Below are positions 1-8,482 of a stretch of DNA of 27,927 nt, in pieces; position 1 is the stretch's first letter; each line of letters starts with the position of its first letter. Source of the stretch: Ruthenibacterium sp. GTDB taxonomy: Bacteria; Bacillota; Clostridia; Oscillospirales; Ruminococcaceae. The notes below the pieces were generated by a model, which worked only from the letters and a program-made list of their open reading frames with translations, had not been told where the DNA came from and made no database searches. The position numbers were made by a program, and so were the translations under genes. The stretch covers positions 1 through 27,927 of the forward strand of contig JAHHSK010000023.1 of the NCBI GenBank assembly GCA_020025255.1. Direction: 5' to 3'.

Positions 1-1
1 C

Positions 2-34
2 GACGGCATGCTGGGTGAACTGCTGGCAGAATAA
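2..34 (+). CDS. 3' end of an upstream gene (partial)
   Basis: The frame beginning at base 2 reads DGMLGELLAE and stops with TAA at 32-34, directly before a strong terminator. That position is what a gene end would show. Only ten codons are visible, so neither product nor family can be named. Confidence 0.45.
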   Translation, partial: DGMLGELLAE

Positions 35-40
35 TATAAA

Positions 41-73
41 AAAACGGTGCAGTTTTTCTGCACCGTTTTTTTT
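41..73 (+). terminator. Rho-independent terminator after the upstream gene
   Basis: An eight-base-pair GC-rich stem (CGGTGCAG at 45-52 with CTGCACCG at 58-65) encloses a TTTTT loop and is flanked by A-tract and T-tract (66-73). It lies seven bases after the stop codon at 32-34 and separates that gene from the glycogen operon. Confidence 0.9.
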
Positions 74-417
74 ACCCGAAAAAGCGCATCCCGGCAGATT
101 CCGGCATAATATGCGGTGCCAAAATGCTAAGATGAAGGAACATCGGACTGCGGATCATCACATGACAGGCATCGAAATTACACAGAAAGCCCAGAAACAG
201 GCACACAAAAATAAAGAACTTGTTAAATTTGTGCAAAGTATATAAACACATATCGGTGCAAGACGATTATTTACACAATTTTACTACAAAAGCCTTGAAA
301 AAGTTATATGAAAAAGGTATGATTAAAAAGAAGAAAAACCAGGGTTCAGAGGATGCTGGATCGGGGTGAGAAGGCTCTGTTGCAGGGCGGCGCGGAATCC
401 GCGTCTGGAGAGGGAGG
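74..417. other. Intergenic region upstream of the glg operon
   Basis: No convincing gene is present. The left part (74-290) is AT-rich and shows nothing recognisable. The right part holds the glg promoter (295-323) and a leader of about 88 bases. The leader contains a small hairpin, CGCGGA/TCCGCG at 391-403, just before the GGGAGG ribosome binding site at 412-417. Confidence 0.6.
295..323 (+). promoter_or_regulatory. Sigma-A promoter of the glycogen operon
   Basis: A -35 box TTGAAA (295-300) and a -10 box TATGAT (318-323) are separated by exactly 17 bases. Transcription would start near 330, giving a leader of about 88 bases before glgB. Confidence 0.7.
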
Positions 418-2424
418 ATGTTCAAGATGAAGCAAAAAGCATCGCCGGCCGATGTACCTGTTTATCTGTTCAAGCAGGGAAACAATTTTGAAAGTCAGCG
501 TTTTTTCGGCGCTCATTTTGAGACGATCGGAGAGACGCAGGGCGTGATGTTCCGCGTGTGGGCTCCCCGTGCAAAGGCAGTTTCAGTGGTAGGGGATTTT
601 AACAGCTGGGTGCCGGCTTCGGCCCCGATGAAAAATATCGATCCGCACGGCGGTATATGGGAATGCTTTATTCCCGGCTTGCAGGAGTATGATATCTACA
701 AATACTGCGTGACAACGCCCGAAGATGAACTGGTGTTCAAGGCGGATCCGTATGCCTTCCATGCCGAGACACGTCCGGCAAACTGCAGCAAGGTGTATCG
801 TCTGGAAGATTGCTATGAATGGACAGACAGCGCATGGCAGAAAAATTCCGCCGCCAAAAATGCCAAAGATCTGCCGATGAATATTTATGAGATGCATGCC
901 GGCTCGTGGCGCACTTATCCCGATGGGGAACCGTTCAATTACCGCGAGCTTGCGCGGGAGCTGGTGCCGTATCTGTGCGACATGGGCTATACGCATGTTG
1001 AACTGATGCCGATCATGGAATATCCGTTTGACGGCAGCTGGGGGTATCAGGTCACGGGATACTTTGCCCCAACCAGCCGATACGGCACACCGGCCGATTT
1101 CAAGGCGTTTGTGGATGCGTGCCATAATGCCGGGATCGGGGTGATTATGGATTGGGTTCCGGCGCATTTTCCGAAGGATCAGTTCGGATTGTACCAATTC
1201 GACGGAACCAACTGCTATGAGGATCAAAACCCGATGCGGGCAGAGCACAAGGAATGGGGAACCATGGTCTTTGACTTTGCGCGGCCAGAGGTGCAGAGCT
1301 TTTTGATTTCGAATGCGCTGTTCTGGCTGACGGAATATCATGTGGATGGGCTGCGCGTTGACGCTGTGGCCAGCATGCTGTATTTGGATTACAACCGGCG
1401 CGACGGGGAATGGGAGCCAAACCGCTACGGCGATAACAAGAATCTGGAGGCGATCGCGTTTCTTCAGAAGCTGAACACGGCACTGATCGAACGCAAGCCA
1501 TCCGCACTGCTGATTGCGGAAGAAAGCACGGCGTGGCCGAAGGTGTCCAAACCGGCATCGGAGGATGGCCTGGGCTTTAATTATAAATGGAATATGGGCT
1601 GGATGAACGATATGCTCAGCTATATGAGCACAGACCCGCTGTTCCGGGCGGGCAATCACAACAAGGTGACGTTCAGCTTCTATTACGCGTTCAGCGAAAA
1701 CTTCATCCTTCCGATCAGCCATGATGAAGTGGTGCACGGCAAGTGCAGCCTGATCAATAAGATGCCCGGTGATTATGAGCAGAAGTTCGCCGGCCTGCGC
1801 ACCTTTTTCGGGTATATGATGGCGCATCCGGGCAAAAAACTGTTGTTTATGGGGCAGGAGTTTGCCCAGTTTATAGAATGGAATGAAAACCAGCAGCTGG
1901 ACTGGCTTCTGCTTGGCTATGACCGCCATGCACAGATGCAGCAGTATGTGCGGCAGCTCAATCATCTGTACCTTGCCACCCCGGCATTGTGGGAGGATGA
2001 TTTTACATGGCAGGGCTTCCAGTGGATCGTGCCGGACGATTCTTCGCAGAGCGTTGTGGCGTTCCTGCGCCGCGATAAAAAGGGCGAAGAGGTGATTGCG
2101 GTATGCAACTTCGCCCCGGTGCTGCGTGAAAATTATTGCATCGGCGTCCCGCGTGCGGGTACATATTCGGAACTGATCAACTCCGATGCCGAGGCCTTCG
2201 GCGGCAGCGGCATTGCAAATCCGGCGCAGCGAGCCAAGAAAACGCCGATGCATGGGCTGGATTATAGCATTTCGCTGACGCTTGCGCCCATGAGCACGAT
2301 GATTCTGCGCACGCCCAAGGCGAAAACCGAGAAAAAAGCGGCAGATAAAAAGCCGAATACGAAAAAACAGCCCGAAGCAAAGCCGGCACCTAAGAATCCG
2401 GCTAAGGGCAGGGCGGCAAAATAA
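418..2424 (+). CDS. glgB: 1,4-alpha-glucan branching enzyme GlgB
   Basis: GlgB cuts alpha-1,4-glucan chains and re-attaches them in alpha-1,6 linkage, creating branch points in glycogen. The 668-residue protein has an N-terminal CBM48/E-set domain (about 35-130), a GH13 barrel (about 150-530) and a C-terminal beta domain. The GH13 triad is visible: Asp315 in DGLRVDAV, Glu368 in LIAEEST and Asp436 in SHDEVVHGK. Its spacing of 53 and 121 residues from Asp315 matches E. coli GlgB. The start may instead be ATG 427, which sits nine bases after GGGAGG (412-417); ATG 418 has GGAG at 407-410. Residues about 634-668 form an unusual Lys/Ala/Pro-rich basic tail. It is the first gene of glgBCDA. Confidence 0.96.
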   Translation: MFKMKQKASPADVPVYLFKQGNNFESQRFFGAHFETIGETQGVMFRVWAPRAKAVSVVGDFNSWVPASAPMKNIDPHGGIWECFIPGLQEYDIYKYCVTTPEDELVFKADPYAFHAETRPANCSKVYRLEDCYEWTDSAWQKNSAAKNAKDLPMNIYEMHAGSWRTYPDGEPFNYRELARELVPYLCDMGYTHVELMPIMEYPFDGSWGYQVTGYFAPTSRYGTPADFKAFVDACHNAGIGVIMDWVPAHFPKDQFGLYQFDGTNCYEDQNPMRAEHKEWGTMVFDFARPEVQSFLISNALFWLTEYHVDGLRVDAVASMLYLDYNRRDGEWEPNRYGDNKNLEAIAFLQKLNTALIERKPSALLIAEESTAWPKVSKPASEDGLGFNYKWNMGWMNDMLSYMSTDPLFRAGNHNKVTFSFYYAFSENFILPISHDEVVHGKCSLINKMPGDYEQKFAGLRTFFGYMMAHPGKKLLFMGQEFAQFIEWNENQQLDWLLLGYDRHAQMQQYVRQLNHLYLATPALWEDDFTWQGFQWIVPDDSSQSVVAFLRRDKKGEEVIAVCNFAPVLRENYCIGVPRAGTYSELINSDAEAFGGSGIANPAQRAKKTPMHGLDYSISLTLAPMSTMILRTPKAKTEKKAADKKPNTKKQPEAKPAPKNPAKGRAAK

Positions 2425-2562
2425 GCAGGCGCAAACCATTACCGGCAAACAGGTTATGGGGTGTCGGTGCATCCCGGGCCTTTTGTCTCTGCTGTGCAGC
2501 GAGTACGGCAGAGCGCAATATAAAATTCGGACGCTGCAAGGCGTCAGCAAGGGGAGAAAAAC

Positions 2563-3777
2563 ATGAAAGAATGCATCGCTATGCTGCTGGCTGGTGGTCA
2601 GGGCTCACGACTGTATGCTCTTACAAAAAAGCTGGCAAAGCCCGCTGTCCCGTTCGGCGGCAAGTACCGTATCATTGATTTCCCGCTGTCAAACTGCGTC
2701 AATTCCGGCATTGATACCGTTGGCATTTTAACGCAGTATCAGCCGCTGCTGCTCAATGAGTATATCGGCAACGGCCAGCCGTGGGATCTGGATCGTTTGT
2801 ACGGCGGCGTACACATCCTGCCTCCGTATCAGAAGGCGACCGGCTCGGATTGGTACAAAGGAACGGCAAATGCCATTTATCAGAATATCAATTTCATTGA
2901 ACGGTATGATCCGGAATATGTGCTCATCCTTTCGGGCGATCACATTTACAAAATGGATTATGCCAAAATGCTGGATTTCCACAAGGAAAAAGGTGCCGAC
3001 TGCACGATTGCAGTTCTGGAGGTGCCTTGGGAAGAAGCATCGCGCTTTGGCATCATGACAGCCGATGAAAACAACGTGATCACAAAATTTGAAGAAAAGC
3101 CGAAGGAGCCGCAGTCCAATCTGGCCTCCATGGGCATTTACATCTTTACCTGGGATAAGCTGCGCCAGTATCTGACAGAGGATGAAGCGGATAAAACCTC
3201 CTCTAATGATTTCGGCAAGAACATCATCCCCAATATGCTGCGCGATCAGCAGCGTATGGTGGCGTATCCGTTTGAAGGCTACTGGAAGGATGTCGGAACG
3301 ATCGACAGCCTGTGGGATGCGAATATGGATCTGCTGAACCCCAATACGTCGCTGGATATCTGGGATCCCGAATGGAAGATCTATTCCCGCACATCCGGCC
3401 GGCCGGGACACTACATCAGCAACAATGCACATGTGGATAACTCCATGATGACGGAAGGCTGTCTTGTGGACGGCAACGTGGCAAACAGCGTGCTGTTTAC
3501 CGGGGTAACGGTTAAACGAAATGCTTTGGTGGAATCCAGCATTCTGATGCCGGGCGCCGTTGTGGAAGATGGCGCAGAGGTCTATTATTCGATCATTGCA
3601 GAAAATGTTGTCGTCAAAAAAGGCGCCGTTGTAGGGGCGCGCCCGGAAGATGTGGAGGAAAAATCCAAGTGGGGCATTGCCGTGGTCGGTGAAGGGGTAA
3701 CGATCGGAGAAAATGCAAAGGTCGGGCCGAAGGCAATGCTGGAAAAAGATGTACAGGACGGTGAGAATTTATGGTAA
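2563..3777 (+). CDS. glgC: Glucose-1-phosphate adenylyltransferase, catalytic subunit GlgC
   Basis: GlgC makes ADP-glucose from ATP and glucose-1-phosphate, the committed step of bacterial glycogen synthesis. The 404-residue protein carries the nucleotidyltransferase signature LAGGQGSRL (residues 9-17), KPAVPFGGKYRIIDFPLSN (26-44), GTANAIYQN and GDHIYKMDY. A left-handed beta-helix follows from about residue 290. AAGGGGAG at 2549-2556 is a good ribosome binding site. The 138-base gap after glgB shows only a weak hairpin (GACGC/GCGTC, 2530-2545) and no terminator, so co-transcription is likely. Its last seven bases overlap glgD, which suggests translational coupling of the two subunits. Confidence 0.97.
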   Translation: MKECIAMLLAGGQGSRLYALTKKLAKPAVPFGGKYRIIDFPLSNCVNSGIDTVGILTQYQPLLLNEYIGNGQPWDLDRLYGGVHILPPYQKATGSDWYKGTANAIYQNINFIERYDPEYVLILSGDHIYKMDYAKMLDFHKEKGADCTIAVLEVPWEEASRFGIMTADENNVITKFEEKPKEPQSNLASMGIYIFTWDKLRQYLTEDEADKTSSNDFGKNIIPNMLRDQQRMVAYPFEGYWKDVGTIDSLWDANMDLLNPNTSLDIWDPEWKIYSRTSGRPGHYISNNAHVDNSMMTEGCLVDGNVANSVLFTGVTVKRNALVESSILMPGAVVEDGAEVYYSIIAENVVVKKGAVVGARPEDVEEKSKWGIAVVGEGVTIGENAKVGPKAMLEKDVQDGENLW

Positions 3778-4892
3778 ACATCAATGCTTTGGGAATTATT
3801 TTTCCGAATACTTATGATGAGCTGGTTCCCCAGCTTGTAAAGCACCGCACAATGGCATCGGTTCCGTTTGGCGGCAGATATCGTATGATCGATTTTACAC
3901 TTTCCGGCATGGTGAATTCCGGCATTCAAAATGTAACGGTCATTGCAAAGAAAAACTATCGTTCGCTCATGGATCATCTGGGCGCAGGGCGTGAATGGGA
4001 TCTTGTGCGCAAACGCGGCGGGCTGAACATCATTCCGCCGTATGCGCAGTCCAGTGTCAAGGTGTATCACGGGCGCGTGGAAGCACTGGCCAGCGTGCTG
4101 GGCTTTCTGGAAACCCAAAAAGAAAAATATGTTGTGATCACCGACTGCAACACGGCCTCTACGCTGGATTATTCGGATCTGATCGATACGCATGTGAAAA
4201 GCGGCGCAAACGTAACGCTTGTGTATGAACGCACCGAAATCCCAAAGCCGCTGCAAACGGAAAACTATACGTTTGAAATCAACCCGCAAGGGCGTGTGAC
4301 GGAAATCCGCTGCAACGATTATCGTCTGGGCGTGCAGAACCTTTCCATGGGTGTGATCGTTATGGATCGCGAAGAATTGATTGCCATGATCAAGGATGCA
4401 TCCGTGCAGAATAAGGTGTTTTTGGAACGCGATATTTTCGGCCCCAGCCTGAAGATCTTGGATGTACGGGGTTATGAATACTGCGGCTACCGCGCGCACA
4501 TTTATGATGTGAAGAGCTATTTTGATGAAAATATGCGTCTGCTGGATCCGGCAAATTTGGCGCAGCTTTTCCCGGCGGAACGCCCGGTTTACACTAAGGT
4601 GCGCGATGAAGCACCGGTGCGCTATGCTATGGATTGTAAGGTGCGCAACAGCAGCGTTGCCGATGGCTGCATCATTGAAGGAGAAGTGGAAAACTGCATG
4701 CTGTTCCGCGGTGTAAAAATCTGCAAGGGCGCAAAGGTGAAAAACTGTGTGCTGATGCAGGGCACCGTTGTGGAATCCGATGTGACCATGGAATATATCG
4801 TCACTGACAAGAACGTTACGATTACGCGGGATAAGCATCTGCGCGGCAATGATGCGTTCCCGGTCTTTGTGGAAAAGAATACCATTGTCTGA
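3771..4892 (+). CDS. glgD: Glucose-1-phosphate adenylyltransferase-like subunit GlgD
   Basis: GlgD is a GlgC paralogue of Firmicutes that forms a hetero-oligomer with GlgC and raises its activity; alone it is usually poorly active. The 373-residue protein keeps the fold (VPFGGRYRMIDFTLSGMVNSGI near residues 31-52, and a C-terminal beta-helix). It lacks the GGxGxRL nucleotide-binding loop of GlgC: the N-terminus reads ALGIIFPNTYDELVPQL. That loss is typical of GlgD. It overlaps the end of glgC by seven bases, and glgA follows after 71 bases. Confidence 0.95.
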   Translation: MVNINALGIIFPNTYDELVPQLVKHRTMASVPFGGRYRMIDFTLSGMVNSGIQNVTVIAKKNYRSLMDHLGAGREWDLVRKRGGLNIIPPYAQSSVKVYHGRVEALASVLGFLETQKEKYVVITDCNTASTLDYSDLIDTHVKSGANVTLVYERTEIPKPLQTENYTFEINPQGRVTEIRCNDYRLGVQNLSMGVIVMDREELIAMIKDASVQNKVFLERDIFGPSLKILDVRGYEYCGYRAHIYDVKSYFDENMRLLDPANLAQLFPAERPVYTKVRDEAPVRYAMDCKVRNSSVADGCIIEGEVENCMLFRGVKICKGAKVKNCVLMQGTVVESDVTMEYIVTDKNVTITRDKHLRGNDAFPVFVEKNTIV

Positions 4893-4963
4893 AAAGACGG
4901 TTTCGTGCGGGGCGGCAAACGCCTGCTTTGCCCGAAAACGATTACAGAAAAGGAGATGTTTTG

Positions 4964-6388
4964 ATGAACGTTCTGTTCTGTGCCAGTGAAGCGGCGCCGT
5001 TTGCAAAATCCGGCGGCCTGGGCGACGTTGCGGGCAGTTTGCCGCGTGCGATTCGGGACTGCAAGGTAGCATGCCGTGTGGTACTGCCCCTTTACGGCGA
5101 TATGAAACAGGAATTTCGCAATAAGCTGAAGTACCGCACCAATTTTACCGTTCCGGTAGGGTGGCGCAACCAGTACTGCGGCCTGTTTGAAATGACGCAT
5201 AACGGCGTGAAATATTACTTTTTGGATAATGAGTACTATTTTAAACGCACGGGATTGTATGGCTTTTATGATGACGGAGAGCGGTTTGCTTTCTTTTCCC
5301 GCGCAATTTTGGAAATGCTGTTCCATGTGGATTTCGCACCCGATGTGATCCATACAAATGATTGGCAGACGGCTCTTGTGCCCGTTTATCTGAATCTGTA
5401 TTATCGTCACATGGAAAAATTCCGCAGCATCAAAACGGTGTTTACGATCCATAACATTCAGTATCAGGGCAAATACGGCCTTGAGATTCTGGAAGATACG
5501 CTTGCGATTGGACATCAGGATGCACATATCGTGGAATATGACGGATGTGCAAACTTCATGAAAGGGGCAATCGAATGTGCCGATAAGGTAACGACGGTTT
5601 CTCCTTCGTATGCGGGCGAAATCCTTGATCCGTGGTACAGCCATGGGCTGGATGAACTGCTGCGCGAAAAGCAATATAAGCTGTGCGGCATTTTGAATGG
5701 GATCGATGTCAAGGCATTTGATCCGGCAACGGATCCTGCCCTGTGTGCCAATTATGATATCAGCAATTTTGCCGAAAATAAGCCCAAGTGCAAAAAAGAG
5801 CTCCAGCAGCTGTTTGGGCTGAACGAATGGCCGGTGCCGATCGTGGCAATGGTCACGCGTCTGGTGGGCCACAAAGGGCTGGATCTGGTGCGCCATGTGG
5901 CGCAGGAGATCGTCAACAACGGCATGCAGCTGATCGTACTCGGTACCGGGGAGGCAGCTTATGAAAGCTTCTTCAGCGAACTCGCCGCGCGCAATCCGGG
6001 CGCTGTGGGTGTAAAAATTGCATTCAACGCAGCCCTGGCCAATAAAATTTATGCAGGTGCGGATATGTTCTTAATGCCCTCGAAATCCGAACCGTGCGGC
6101 CTTTCGCAAATGGTGGCATTGCGTTACGGTACGATTCCGATCGTGCGTGAAACCGGCGGCCTGCGGGATTCGATCCACGATTCCGGCGATGGCTATGGCA
6201 ACGGCTTCACCTTCCGCAGCTATAATGCACATGATATGCTCCATGCGATCCTTCGTGCGAAATCCGGCTACGAATATCCTGACGGCTGGCAGCAGCTTGT
6301 CCGCCGTGCCTTGGAATGCGATTTCAGCTGGAGCACCAGTGCAAAGCAGTATGTGGATATGTATGAGCAGGTATGTCAGCTGTGGTAA
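4964..6388 (+). CDS. glgA: Glycogen synthase GlgA (ADP-glucose, GT5)
   Basis: GlgA transfers glucose from ADP-glucose to the non-reducing end of the growing alpha-1,4-glucan. The start is ATG 4964, eight bases after AAGGAG (4950-4955). The open frame extends upstream to TTG 4928, but that start has no binding site and would precede the family start MNVLFCASEAAPF. The 474-residue length is normal for GT5. Visible motifs are KSGGLGDVAG with Lys15 (ADP-glucose binding), the hinge after TVSPSYAGEI, and the C-terminal SKSEPCGLSQ with Glu376 near the catalytic position. It is the last gene of the operon and is followed by a strong terminator. No glycogen phosphorylase gene is in the window. Confidence 0.96.
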   Translation: MNVLFCASEAAPFAKSGGLGDVAGSLPRAIRDCKVACRVVLPLYGDMKQEFRNKLKYRTNFTVPVGWRNQYCGLFEMTHNGVKYYFLDNEYYFKRTGLYGFYDDGERFAFFSRAILEMLFHVDFAPDVIHTNDWQTALVPVYLNLYYRHMEKFRSIKTVFTIHNIQYQGKYGLEILEDTLAIGHQDAHIVEYDGCANFMKGAIECADKVTTVSPSYAGEILDPWYSHGLDELLREKQYKLCGILNGIDVKAFDPATDPALCANYDISNFAENKPKCKKELQQLFGLNEWPVPIVAMVTRLVGHKGLDLVRHVAQEIVNNGMQLIVLGTGEAAYESFFSELAARNPGAVGVKIAFNAALANKIYAGADMFLMPSKSEPCGLSQMVALRYGTIPIVRETGGLRDSIHDSGDGYGNGFTFRSYNAHDMLHAILRAKSGYEYPDGWQQLVRRALECDFSWSTSAKQYVDMYEQVCQLW

Positions 6389-6443
6389 AGCGGCATCCAA
6401 TACGCATCTTTTGTGTCATTCCCCTTGACAAATAAAGATAAGC

Positions 6444-6490
6444 AAACAGCCCCGCAGCACCCTTTTGGGTGCTGCGGGGCTGTTTCTTTT
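6444..6490 (+). terminator. Rho-independent terminator of the glg operon
   Basis: A perfect 19-base-pair stem (6444-6462 with 6467-6485) has a TTTT loop. The core is GCCCCGCAGCACCC, and the stem ends in a T-rich tract. It lies 55 bases after the glgA stop. Confidence 0.95.
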
Positions 6491-6616
6491 GCGAAAAGAA
6501 CCTGTAAAGCGGCAGAAAAGTCATAGTAAATTACACAAAAGTATAAAGGTGCATAATCCGCTTTTGTAAAATAAAGAGAAAAATGTTTAAAAAGGCAAAA
6601 TAGGAACAAAATATAC

Positions 6617-6645
6617 AAGACAAATAAAAACTTTTGTGTTATACT
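6617..6645 (+). promoter_or_regulatory. Promoter of the HPr-like gene (extended -10)
   Basis: A -10 box TATACT (6640-6645) is preceded by the TGn extension (6637-6639). A -35-like AAGACA (6617-6622) lies 17 bases upstream. Transcription would start near 6652, exactly where the leader hairpin begins. Confidence 0.6.
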
Positions 6646-6649
6646 GCAC

Positions 6650-6687
6650 CAGTGGCAAAGAGAAACACACAAGAAGCTTTGCCATTG
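6650..6687 (+). promoter_or_regulatory. 5' leader hairpin of the HPr-like mRNA
   Basis: CAGTGGCAAAG (6650-6660) pairs with CTTTGCCATTG (6677-6687) over 11 positions including one G-U, around a 16-base loop. Its place at the predicted 5' end suggests an mRNA-stabilising or regulatory stem. The role is inferred. Confidence 0.4.
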
Positions 6688-6727
6688 TGGGAAACGCATC
6701 CCGCGCGGAAAGAAAGGAAAATGCGAC

Positions 6728-6946
6728 ATGGTAAAAGAAATTAAAATCAATAACTTTCAGCAGGTAAAATGCATTGTAAATGCTGCAACATATTGCTTTG
6801 ATGAAATCGACGTACACGACAGCCAGGGACGAATTGCCGACGCAAAGAGCATCCTGGGGCTGATGAGCCTGGATTATGCACAGCCGGTGCTGATCGTCAG
6901 TGAAAATGAAGAGGAGTTGGCACGCGTGTGCAAACTGTGCAACTGA
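6728..6946 (+). CDS. HPr-like protein lacking the phosphorylatable histidine
   Basis: The 72-residue protein aligns with the HPr phosphocarrier of the PTS. The motif AKSILGLMSLDYAQPV (39-54) matches the conserved KSIMGVMSLG segment around HPr Ser46, with Ser41 at that position. The predicted beta/alpha order also fits. Aligning from there backwards puts Phe10 at HPr His15 and Gln12 at Arg17, so it cannot accept phosphate from enzyme I in the usual way. It could be a regulatory HPr relative like Crh, which also lacks His15, but more diverged. AGAAAGGAAA precedes the start. It has its own promoter and terminator, directly after the glycogen operon. A link to carbon control is inferred from the family and position only. 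Confidence 0.75.
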   Translation: MVKEIKINNFQQVKCIVNAATYCFDEIDVHDSQGRIADAKSILGLMSLDYAQPVLIVSENEEELARVCKLCN

Positions 6947-7317
6947 AGGAAAACACTTCGCTGCATTGAAAAGGAATGCTTTGCTTGACCGAAGGCAAAG
7001 CATCCCAATAGGAAAAGATCGAAAATCATTTTTTTGTTGAAGCCGCGGTTTCACCCGCTGCGCAAATCAACAGAAAGATGATTTTTTTGTAAGCAGAACA
7101 AACCGTTAGGTATATGGATGCATAGGGATATCGCAATGCTGTTTTAAAAGCATTGCCCGTAAAGGCAAAATATGATTATGGGAGAGAAATTGCTGCTGGC
7201 TTTACGAATGGAGTCTGTAATAGCATAATATGATAGGCAAAGCTGACAGATCGGAGCGAAGCTTATGCATGCAAATTACGGCCTGTGAAGAAAACACCGC
7301 AGTATAAGGGGGTTAAT
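6947..7317. other. Intergenic region between the HPr-like gene and the acyltransferase
   Basis: It contains a hairpin ATGCTTTGC/GCAAAGCAT (6976-7003), a long terminator stem (7022-7088), and an eight-base-pair inverted repeat GCAATGCT/AGCATTGC (7133-7156). After 7089 the sequence is AT-rich. I see no convincing promoter pair there, although several TATGAT-like boxes occur. Confidence 0.55.
7022..7088 (+). terminator. Long-stem terminator after the HPr-like gene
   Basis: A 19-position stem (7022-7040 with 7067-7085) is fully paired with only two G-U pairs. Its loop holds a second small stem, GCGG (7045-7048)/CCGC (7055-7058). The 3' arm runs into seven T residues (7082-7088). The stem is AT-rich, which is unusual, but its length compensates. 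Confidence 0.65.
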
Positions 7318-8313
7318 ATGTCAAACAAATCAAAACATATTCCGTATTGGGACAATGTAAAGGGACTTTTGATCCTTCTGGTGGTATTCGGTCATTTGAT
7401 TGAACGAATCCCGAATGGCACCCAGGGATTTGTGTATAAATTTATATATCTGTTCCATATGCCGCTTTTTGTATTCTCATCGGGATTCCTTTCTTCATTT
7501 TCGGCTGTGAATATCTGGAAACGATTGATTGTGCCTTACTTTATCATGCAGACGATCATGTGTTTGTGGAACCATTCAACCATAGGATATACTACACCGT
7601 ATTGGATACTATGGTATCTGCTGGCGCTTATATTCTGGAAAATGTCGATCCCTTTTCTTGACATGGTCGCTGCAAAATACAGAGTAATCATAATAGTCGG
7701 TTCTTTCCTGATAAGTTACTTGTGCGGGTTCGATTCTTCCATAGGTTATTATCTTTCCCTTTCCAGAACCATTTGTTTTTTTCCTTATTTTGTCTTAGGC
7801 TACTATATACATCAGTACAAGAAAAAAAGTCCGGATACAGATTCTGTATGGAAAAGGAATCATATCGGGTATAAGATCGTGAAATATGCTTCTGCTGTTT
7901 TGACAGCTGCTGTGCTGTGCGGTACCGTTATGTTTGCTGATTTTATCTCTGCAAAATCGCTGTATTGTTCTTCTTCTTATGATTGCGATCATCTGACGAT
8001 GAATCTGCTTTTTAGAATCGCTCAAAGCTTTGCTGCTGTTATCATCGGAGCATGTGTTCTGACATGGATCCCGACACGGAAAAATATATTAACCGTGCTG
8101 GGCGCAAGCAGCATGTGTATTTACTTACTGCATCCATTTTTAATCAAAATGCCTTTTGTAACAGGGATCAAAATATTGGAATCCCCGGAGGGAAGATACT
8201 TGAAAATGGCAATCCTGGCATTCCTATTTTGTCTGCTTCTGGCAGCGATCCATTATGCTGCCGGTCATCTTATGCAAATTTTCAAAGAGAGAAAATCATT
8301 GGGAAAGCACTGA
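7318..8313 (+). CDS. Membrane acyltransferase (acyltransferase-3 family, fucose 4-O-acetylase-like)
   Basis: The 331-residue integral membrane protein has about ten hydrophobic segments. Its N-terminal signature YWDNVKGLLILLVVFGHLIE places it in the acyltransferase-3 family (PF01757), near the COG3594 sugar O-acetylases. Such enzymes acetylate exported or surface glycans using a cytoplasmic acyl donor; the acceptor here is unknown. The histidine in FGHL and the FHMPLFVFSSGF segment are typical. The start is ATG 7318, six bases after AAGGGGG (7306-7311 plus one); the upstream GTG 7285 lacks a binding site. Base composition is clearly more AT-rich than its neighbours, and no surface polysaccharide genes surround it, which suggests recent acquisition. 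Confidence 0.85.
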   Translation: MSNKSKHIPYWDNVKGLLILLVVFGHLIERIPNGTQGFVYKFIYLFHMPLFVFSSGFLSSFSAVNIWKRLIVPYFIMQTIMCLWNHSTIGYTTPYWILWYLLALIFWKMSIPFLDMVAAKYRVIIIVGSFLISYLCGFDSSIGYYLSLSRTICFFPYFVLGYYIHQYKKKSPDTDSVWKRNHIGYKIVKYASAVLTAAVLCGTVMFADFISAKSLYCSSSYDCDHLTMNLLFRIAQSFAAVIIGACVLTWIPTRKNILTVLGASSMCIYLLHPFLIKMPFVTGIKILESPEGRYLKMAILAFLFCLLLAAIHYAAGHLMQIFKERKSLGKH

Positions 8314-8444
8314 CAGCACAGCTGTGCAGCCTGAACGATCCTTGTGTGTCTATCCGTCGGATGTGTTCAAATGTAAGTAAGCGGCGAAGCGTATGAATTT
8401 GAATCAAATGGAAAACGGCATCCATTAAACGGATGCGGCAAATT

Positions 8445-8482
8445 AAAGGCAGGCACATGAAAAACTATGTGCCTGCTTTTTA
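8445..8482 (+). terminator. Rho-independent terminator after the acyltransferase
   Basis: GCAGGCACAT (8449-8458) pairs with ATGTGCCTGC (8467-8476), extended by A-T pairs, and runs into TTTTTT at 8477-8481. Confidence 0.85.

Larger units (their letters stand above)
6389..6727. other. Intergenic region between glgA and the HPr-like gene
   Basis: It holds the glg terminator (6444-6490), an AT-rich stretch with a weak inverted repeat (ACAAAAG 6535-6541 / CTTTTGT 6561-6567), a promoter (6617-6645) and a leader hairpin (6650-6687). No further gene is apparent. Confidence 0.6.

Noticed and set aside
583..2550. A 655-codon minus-strand open frame opposite glgB
   Set aside because: It overlaps a fully supported branching enzyme, shows no family motif and lacks start signals.
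3585..5896. Long minus-strand frames opposite glgC, glgD and glgA
   Set aside because: They are antisense shadows of clear genes, rich in His, Ile and Arg, with no recognisable domain.
6425..6430. Consensus TTGACA after glgA as a promoter
   Set aside because: No -10 box follows at 16-18 bases, and the glg terminator stem begins there.
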